From Longibacter sp051155795 (GTDB lineage Bacteria; Bacteroidota; Rhodothermia; Rhodothermales; Salinibacteraceae), in the NCBI RefSeq assembly GCF_051155795.1, contig NZ_DAXETW010000153.1, positions 1 to 21,168 on the forward strand: a DNA stretch of 21,168 nucleotides, written 5' to 3'. This document shows, one piece after another, positions 16,069 through 21,168 of this stretch. Within the stretch, counting starts at the first letter, position 1. Each line of letters begins with the position of its first letter. The notes below the pieces were generated by a model that ran no database searches, was not told the origin of the DNA, and was given only the letters and a program-made list of their open reading frames with translations. The position numbers were made by a program, and so were the translations under genes.

Positions 16069-18639
16069 ATGAAGTTGCTAGCGATACAGGATCGATGGGT
16101 ACATGTTAGTCTCTACGTTGTCTTGTTGGCCGCGTTGAGTGTGGCTCCAGTTGTAGCACAGAACGGGCAAGTCCAGATTTTTCATAATGTGTCCGATCCT
16201 GCCGTATCAGAAGTAGATATTTACATCGAAGATAGCGGTGGAGCCGTCGTAGAGAGCTTTGACAATTTTAGTTACCGTTCCGCAACCGGCTTTTTGGCGC
16301 TGGCGACGGGAACGTACGATGTTACGGTGTCCGGACCGGGCAGCCTGGGGCCGTCGACAGATGTCCTCATTCAAGAGTCCATCAGTGTGGGCTTTCAGTC
16401 AAAGCAGAATTTGACCATAACCGGGGTGGAAACCCCGTCAGATTTTTCTCCGAACCCAGACGGTCTTCCGATCTCGCTTGCCCTTCTCGTTGAGCCGAAT
16501 GGAAGAACCGACGTAGCAACCGAGGACGGCGATGTGGAAGTTCGCGTGATACACAATGTCACGGATGCCGCTGCCATTGACATACTACAAAACGGTTCTA
16601 TTCTGGCAGATAATGTGTCATATTCGGATGTCACATCGTATGTGTCTGCCGACGCTGTGCCATCGACGCTGGAGATTACTCCGTCCGATGATAACAGCAC
16701 GGTTCTGCGAAGCTTGGATATAGACCTCTCCACCTTCGCGGACGAACCGCTTGTCATCGCCGCGTCCGGGTTCTTGACCCCGAACGATGAACCGGCATCC
16801 GTTTCAGTGCCTCCTTTCACCCTACTGTCGATCACCGCCACGGGGACGGTAACTGACCTCGGTGCAGGCAATATACAGTTCGTCAACAACTCCGCAGATC
16901 CGACGATCGGAGCATCGGGTCTAGACGTTTACATTAATGGTAATCGGCCAGAAGCCCTGAATAACTTGGCGTTTCGGGATGCGACACCGTTTCTGAACCT
17001 AGATACTGGCGTTTACGATATCGCCGTGGCGCCGGCGAACAGCGTCAGTTCTGGAGACGCATTCGCCTTTTTCACGGTGACGGTTGATGCGGGAGCATCC
17101 CTCGTGGCCGTTGCGAGTGGCGTACGAGCCCCGAACGATTTCGCCTCAAATCCGGACGGTGAGTCAACGGCGTTTAGTTTGCTTGTTGAAGAGGGTATCC
17201 GTACGACTGCCTCGTCAGGTGCAATTGATGTGCTCGTACATCATGGTAGCACCGATGCCCCGCGAATCGACCTTCTGACGCGACAGGGGGATGAAATCGT
17301 TGGTGATGCCTCATACACGGATTTCGGTCCCTACACCGGCATCGATGCGCAAGCTTACACATTCGATGTCGCCGCAGCCGATAGAAGCGATGTCCTCGCA
17401 TCGGTATCCGCCGACTTTCAAAGCGCTCCCGCCGACGCTGCGATTCTCATGGCATCTGGATTTTTGGATCCGTCAGCGAATCAAGGGGGCCCTGCGCTTG
17501 CCCTCATCGCTGTCTATCCAGATGGCTCCGTCGTTACGTTTCCGATGGTAACGCTCCCCGTTGTCATCAATGAGATCGACTCGGACACCCCCGGATCTGA
17601 TACCGAGGAGTTTGTCGAGTTATACAATCGGAGTCCCGTCGCCTCGGTCGATCTCGATCCATACGTGCTGGTCTTATTTAATGGAAACCAGACGGGCGAT
17701 CCGTCTTATCTGACGGTCGATCTTTCGGCAGCTGGCCTACAGCCAGAGGGTTTCTTCTTGGTTGGAAATGCAGCCGTCGGTGGGGACGTAACGATCGCAG
17801 ATGGTAGCATCCAGAATGGTGCTGATGCCGTCGCCCTGTATCGTGCGGCTGCGTCAAACTTTCCTAACGGTACGTTCGCAACGCAGTCAGACCTGCAGGA
17901 CGCCATTGTATACGGAACGGGCGATGCGGAAGATAGCGCCTTGCTTTCCGCACTCGGGGAGACGGTTCAGTACGACGAGGATGTGGATGGAGCGAAAGAC
18001 ACAGAATCCATCCAGCGTTTTCCGAATGGTGCAGATACTTTCGTCGTAACGCAACCAACTCCGGGCATTCAAAACCTCCCTGTTGAGCTTGGGACGTTCG
18101 CAGCAACGCTGGACGGTGAAGATGTCATATTGAACTGGACAACGCTGTCGGAGACTAACAATCTCCGATTCGACATTCAGCAGCGGTCCGGCAACGGCGA
18201 GTTCCAAACCATTGGGTCCGTCGACGGGGCCGGTCAATCGTCGTCCCTGCGTACCTATTCGTTCCGCGTTCAAGATCTGACAGCTGGCGCGCATCAATTT
18301 CGCTTGCGCCAGGTCGATGTGGATGGACGTACCAATCTGAGCAAGTCGATCTCGGTGACGGTTCGCCTGGACGAGCCGTACACACTCAGCCCCGTCGCAC
18401 CGCACCCTGTCACCGGGACAGGAGAAGCTACCCTGCAGGTCCGATTGACACAGCCGGTGACCGTCGAACTGTTCGATATGCTTGGGCGTCGCATACAGTC
18501 GATCTTCAATGGTACCGTCACCGCCGAGTCACCATTATCGCTTCCGATTAACGGAGAATCCCTTCAAAGCGGAGTGTACTTTCTCCGGGTGCAGGGACAA
18601 AGGTTTGAAACGACTCAGCGCGTTACGGTGGTGCGATGA
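16069..18639 (+). CDS. Secreted DUF4397 / lamin-tail domain protein with T9SS sorting domain
   Basis: From ATG 16069 the product is 856 residues; a GTG two codons earlier is less likely. A signal peptide ends VAPVVA, with cleavage after about residue 30. Four DUF4397-type beta modules follow (about 36-148, 157-262, 268-377 and 385-495). Modules one and three share an 'HNxSDP..VDIYI'/'NNSADP..LDVYI' opening, and two and four a shorter one. A lamin-tail domain starts at 'VVINEIDSD' (about 498) with 'EEFVELYNRS'. A C-terminal 'LPVELGTFAATL..VILNWTTLSE' linker (about 670) leads to a T9SS type A sorting domain, with 'VELFDMLGRRIQSI' and the end 'GVYFLRVQGQRFETTQRVTVVR'. Such proteins are exported through the type IX system and attached to or released from the cell surface. 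Function is unknown; adhesion or surface-layer roles are guesses. The gene is AT-richer than its neighbours and has a paralogue downstream. Confidence 0.88.
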   Translation: MKLLAIQDRWVHVSLYVVLLAALSVAPVVAQNGQVQIFHNVSDPAVSEVDIYIEDSGGAVVESFDNFSYRSATGFLALATGTYDVTVSGPGSLGPSTDVLIQESISVGFQSKQNLTITGVETPSDFSPNPDGLPISLALLVEPNGRTDVATEDGDVEVRVIHNVTDAAAIDILQNGSILADNVSYSDVTSYVSADAVPSTLEITPSDDNSTVLRSLDIDLSTFADEPLVIAASGFLTPNDEPASVSVPPFTLLSITATGTVTDLGAGNIQFVNNSADPTIGASGLDVYINGNRPEALNNLAFRDATPFLNLDTGVYDIAVAPANSVSSGDAFAFFTVTVDAGASLVAVASGVRAPNDFASNPDGESTAFSLLVEEGIRTTASSGAIDVLVHHGSTDAPRIDLLTRQGDEIVGDASYTDFGPYTGIDAQAYTFDVAAADRSDVLASVSADFQSAPADAAILMASGFLDPSANQGGPALALIAVYPDGSVVTFPMVTLPVVINEIDSDTPGSDTEEFVELYNRSPVASVDLDPYVLVLFNGNQTGDPSYLTVDLSAAGLQPEGFFLVGNAAVGGDVTIADGSIQNGADAVALYRAAASNFPNGTFATQSDLQDAIVYGTGDAEDSALLSALGETVQYDEDVDGAKDTESIQRFPNGADTFVVTQPTPGIQNLPVELGTFAATLDGEDVILNWTTLSETNNLRFDIQQRSGNGEFQTIGSVDGAGQSSSLRTYSFRVQDLTAGAHQFRLRQVDVDGRTNLSKSISVTVRLDEPYTLSPVAPHPVTGTGEATLQVRLTQPVTVELFDMLGRRIQSIFNGTVTAESPLSLPINGESLQSGVYFLRVQGQRFETTQRVTVVR

Positions 18640-18724
18640 CTTACAGATGTCGTACCTTGACGGCGGAATGAGTGTGCACGCGGCTATTCCTTGACGCCGA
18701 TATATACCTGCCGCCATCGTGTAA

Positions 18725-18755
18725 GCGGGCGATCTTCCTCGAGAAGGTCGCCCGC
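18725..18755 (+). terminator. Strong hairpin terminator after first DUF4397 gene
   Basis: GCGGGCGATCTTC (18725-18737) pairs with GAAGGTCGCCCGC (18743-18755). This gives 13 pairs including one G-U, with a 5-nt CTCGA loop, followed by GTTTCGTT. It is 86 bp after the stop codon. The T-run is broken, but the stem is long and GC-rich. Confidence 0.75.
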
Positions 18756-18792
18756 GTTTCGTTGGGCGGCGTGTCTACCGGTTTACCAGCAT

Positions 18793-18849
18793 GTTTGCAG
18801 GAGTCCGCACCTGCAAACCCTTTAGAAAGCTGTTGCAGTAATTGCAACA
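18793..18849. promoter_or_regulatory. Pair of adjacent inverted repeats upstream of second DUF4397 gene
   Basis: GTTTGCAG (18793-18800) and CTGCAAAC (18811-18818) form an 8-bp perfect inverted repeat with a 10-nt spacer. TGTTGCA (18831-18837) and TGCAACA (18843-18849) form a 7-bp one with a 5-nt spacer. Both share a TTGCA half-site. They lie 200-256 bp before the start codon and could be protein-binding sites or leader hairpins. Confidence 0.4.
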
Positions 18850-19048
18850 TGTTCTTTCGCGCAGTCGACTTTACCGCCGGGTCACACTGTGCCCTCTGGT
18901 GCACGGTATATTCACACTTGTGGTTCATATCCCATGCTACCGGCCACTCGGCCGTTGCTCGCCGACAGGCGACGCGTCCGTCTGCGGTCCCGGCCCCTCA
19001 CCGCACGACGGTCCATTCCCACTTTGCTCACTTCCGTTCCACAATGCT

Positions 19049-21168
19049 ATGCGACAACGATTACAGATCGATTCGTTACGCTGCGTCGTAGCGACCCTGG
19101 TTCTGGCCGTCCTTGTAATGGTCGGCGCCGCGTCTCCCGCGGTTGCTCAGAACGCTGAGGTACAAATCATCCACAACTCTCCTGATCCGGCTGCGGCAAC
19201 CGTCGACATCTACATTGAGGAGTTGGACGGTACTGCCGTCACCGATATACAGGATGTTGACTTTCGAACTGCGACCGGATTCCTGTCGCTGCCCCCGGGC
19301 GATTACAACGTCTTCGTCGCTGGGCCGGAAAGTGGCGGCTCCGGCGATGCGGTGGCCGGCCCCGTTCAGATCACGCTTGCAGCAAGCACCAATTATACGG
19401 TCGTCGCCAACGGCGTCCTGAATCCGGGGGACTTCAGCGACGGCGGTACGGGCAATGCAATCGGCTTCACCCTTGACGTCGCCGCAGATGCGCGCCCGGT
19501 GGTGGATTCGCCGGACGGTGACGTCGAACTCCGGGCGGTCCACGGATCGCCGGATGCCCCGACCGTCGACGTCCTCGCCGGCGGCGCGGTGCTCGTTGAC
19601 GACGCCTCCTACAACGGCATCACCGGATATGTGGCTGCAGGCGCCGGAGCCGTGACGCTGGAGGTGACACCGGGCAACGACAACAGTACCGTCGTCGCCA
19701 CTTTCGATGTCGACCTGACCGGCTTTGCAGATGAGCCTCTCACGGTCGTCGCGTCGGGCTTTCTCGATCCGGGCGCGCAGACGCCGTCACCGGTTGCTCC
19801 CTTTACGCTGATCGCCGTCGACGCGGCCGGCAACGTGATTGATCTCGGAGCGGCGCGCGCACAGATCATCCATAACGCGCCGGACCCGGGGGCTGCGACG
19901 GTGGACATCTACGTCGACGGCGCGCTTCTGCCAGCACTGGATGACTTCGCGTTTCGGAGTGCCACACCCTTCATCGACCTGGACTCCGGCGTCCGCACCA
20001 TTGCCGTGGCGCCGAGCACGAGCAGCAGCGCGGGGGACGCACTTGCAACGTTTGATCTTCAGGTCGACGCCAACGCCTCCCTGGCTGTTATCGCAAGCGG
20101 CGTGCTCGACCCTAGCAACTTTGAAGGCAATCCGGACGGCGCGGACACGGCCTTCGAGTTGTTGGTCCAGACGGACGTCCGTGAGACTCCGGAAACTGCT
20201 GGTAATGCCGAACTCATCGTCGTTCACGGCTCACCGGATGCGCCGACTGTCGATGCATTCGTGCCCGGGGCCGGAGTCACGTTGGCAGATGATGCTTCTT
20301 ACACCGGTATCACCGGATACACGGGTGTAGCCCCGGGAACGTACTCCGTTGCCGTAACGGACGACACTCGAGCCACTAGCCTTGCTACCTTCACCGCTCC
20401 CCTGACAACGGCCAGCACGGCCGTTGTACTGGCCTCAGGCTTCTACACGCCGTACAACGATCCGTCGGGAGGTAGCGGTACCGACCCTGCGCTCGGACTC
20501 CTCGCCGTGTTTGCGAACGGCGATACCGCACTTCTGCCGGTAGAAAACGTTTTAGCGATCAACGAATTCCTGGCGGATCCCACAACGAGTAGCGGAGGCG
20601 TTGACGCTAACGGTGACGGAACCATAAATTCGGACGACGACTTCGTGGAAATCCTAAACATTTCCGACAGTCCGGTCGACGTCAGTGGCTATGAGCTCGA
20701 TGACGAAGCGGGCGGTGGCGGCGATCCGTATGTATTCCCGGCGGGTACGACGCTTGAGCCTGGAGAAGCTGCTGTCATTTTCCGAGGAGGCACACCTACG
20801 GGAATCGACGGATTCACAGACATTGGACTGCCTGCGCTCAACAACGGGGGCGACGACATCATCCTTCGCGATGGAAGCGGCACTGTGATTCAGTCGCTAA
20901 CATATCCGACCGCAGGGGCCGTTCCAGAGGCCGATGGAATCTCGACGGCGCGAAACGTGAATGGTGTGGGCGGCTTCGCTCTCCAAGCCGACTTCGGCGT
21001 GCAACTGGACGCGTCTCCGGGTCAAAACAATGATACCGGCATACCGCTTCCGGTCGAACTCGGCCCCTTCACGGCCTCGCTTGACGGCGACGACGTCATC
21101 CTGAACTGGACGACGTTCTCGGAGACGGCAAATGCCGGGTTCGACGTGCAGCAGCGAAGCGGAGACGC
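19049..21168 (+). CDS. Second secreted DUF4397 / lamin-tail domain protein, truncated by window end
   Basis: The frame is open from ATG 19049 to the window end (706 codons, no stop), so only the C-terminus is missing. A signal peptide ends SPAVA with cleavage after about residue 33. Four DUF4397-type modules begin near residues 37, 155, 270 and 386, alternating between a 'QIIHNSPDP..VDIYI' type and a 'VHGSPDAPTVD' type. A lamin-tail domain starts at 'VLAINEFLADP' (about 502). It contains a calcium-loop-like insert D519-x-N521-x-D523-G-T-I-N-x-D-D530 just before 'DFVEILNIS'. From about residue 667 the 'LPVELGPFTASL..VILNWTTFSE' linker starts; in the upstream paralogue this leads to a T9SS sorting domain, so one is expected beyond the window. 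Function is unknown. The gene is GC-richer than its upstream paralogue and normal for the window. Confidence 0.88.
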   Translation, partial: MRQRLQIDSLRCVVATLVLAVLVMVGAASPAVAQNAEVQIIHNSPDPAAATVDIYIEELDGTAVTDIQDVDFRTATGFLSLPPGDYNVFVAGPESGGSGDAVAGPVQITLAASTNYTVVANGVLNPGDFSDGGTGNAIGFTLDVAADARPVVDSPDGDVELRAVHGSPDAPTVDVLAGGAVLVDDASYNGITGYVAAGAGAVTLEVTPGNDNSTVVATFDVDLTGFADEPLTVVASGFLDPGAQTPSPVAPFTLIAVDAAGNVIDLGAARAQIIHNAPDPGAATVDIYVDGALLPALDDFAFRSATPFIDLDSGVRTIAVAPSTSSSAGDALATFDLQVDANASLAVIASGVLDPSNFEGNPDGADTAFELLVQTDVRETPETAGNAELIVVHGSPDAPTVDAFVPGAGVTLADDASYTGITGYTGVAPGTYSVAVTDDTRATSLATFTAPLTTASTAVVLASGFYTPYNDPSGGSGTDPALGLLAVFANGDTALLPVENVLAINEFLADPTTSSGGVDANGDGTINSDDDFVEILNISDSPVDVSGYELDDEAGGGGDPYVFPAGTTLEPGEAAVIFRGGTPTGIDGFTDIGLPALNNGGDDIILRDGSGTVIQSLTYPTAGAVPEADGISTARNVNGVGGFALQADFGVQLDASPGQNNDTGIPLPVELGPFTASLDGDDVILNWTTFSETANAGFDVQQRSGD

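Larger units (their letters stand above)
18640..19048. other. 409-bp gap between the two DUF4397 genes
   Basis: The gap holds the terminator of the first gene and the two inverted repeats listed separately. No supported coding sequence is present. The promoter of the second gene should lie in its right part, but no exact TAnnTTTG box was found. Confidence 0.5.

Overview
The window looks like chromosomal DNA from a fairly GC-rich member of the Bacteroidota/Rhodothermota, perhaps Salinibacter- or Rhodothermales-like. The pointers are a SusC/SusD outer-membrane uptake pair, several lipoproteins with short lipoboxes, secreted proteins with DUF4397 and lamin-tail domains ending in a type IX secretion (T9SS) sorting tail, start sites without Shine-Dalgarno sequences, and at least one -7 box of the Bacteroidota type (TAnnTTTG). 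The lineage is inferred; no rRNA or other marker confirms it.

Left part, rightward (1-5187): the 3' end of a SusC-like TonB-dependent receptor overlaps a susD-like gene by 4 bp. A lipoprotein with two Calx-beta domains follows, closed by a strong intrinsic terminator, and then a membrane-anchored di-haem cytochrome c peroxidase/MauG-family protein. Together these make a nutrient-uptake unit next to a periplasmic redox enzyme. The peroxidase converges on the next block at a perfect hairpin.

Middle, leftward (5270-14311): reading from right to left there is a small unknown lipoprotein, a 790-bp gene-free region, uvrA (excision repair), a 265-bp gap, two GT4 glycosyltransferases in tandem, a CPBP-family intramembrane protease, a small three-helix membrane protein, and a PD40 beta-propeller lipoprotein. 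The two glycosyltransferases probably build a cell-surface glycolipid or polysaccharide. The other genes are neighbours with no clear shared pathway.

Right part, rightward (14512-21168): a PQQ-dependent aldose sugar dehydrogenase lipoprotein is followed by two tandem paralogous secreted proteins. Each has four DUF4397-type modules and a lamin-tail domain. The first is complete and carries a C-terminal sorting domain; the second runs off the window end. The first copy is visibly AT-richer than the second and than the rest of the window.

The most unusual non-coding signal is a set of degenerate short tandem repeats (8-bp and 7-bp periods) in the gaps on both sides of uvrA. They occur in opposite orientations, and a 14-bp tandem duplication lies at the stop codon of a neighbouring glycosyltransferase gene. 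I saw no CRISPR array, tRNA, rRNA, transposase or phage gene.
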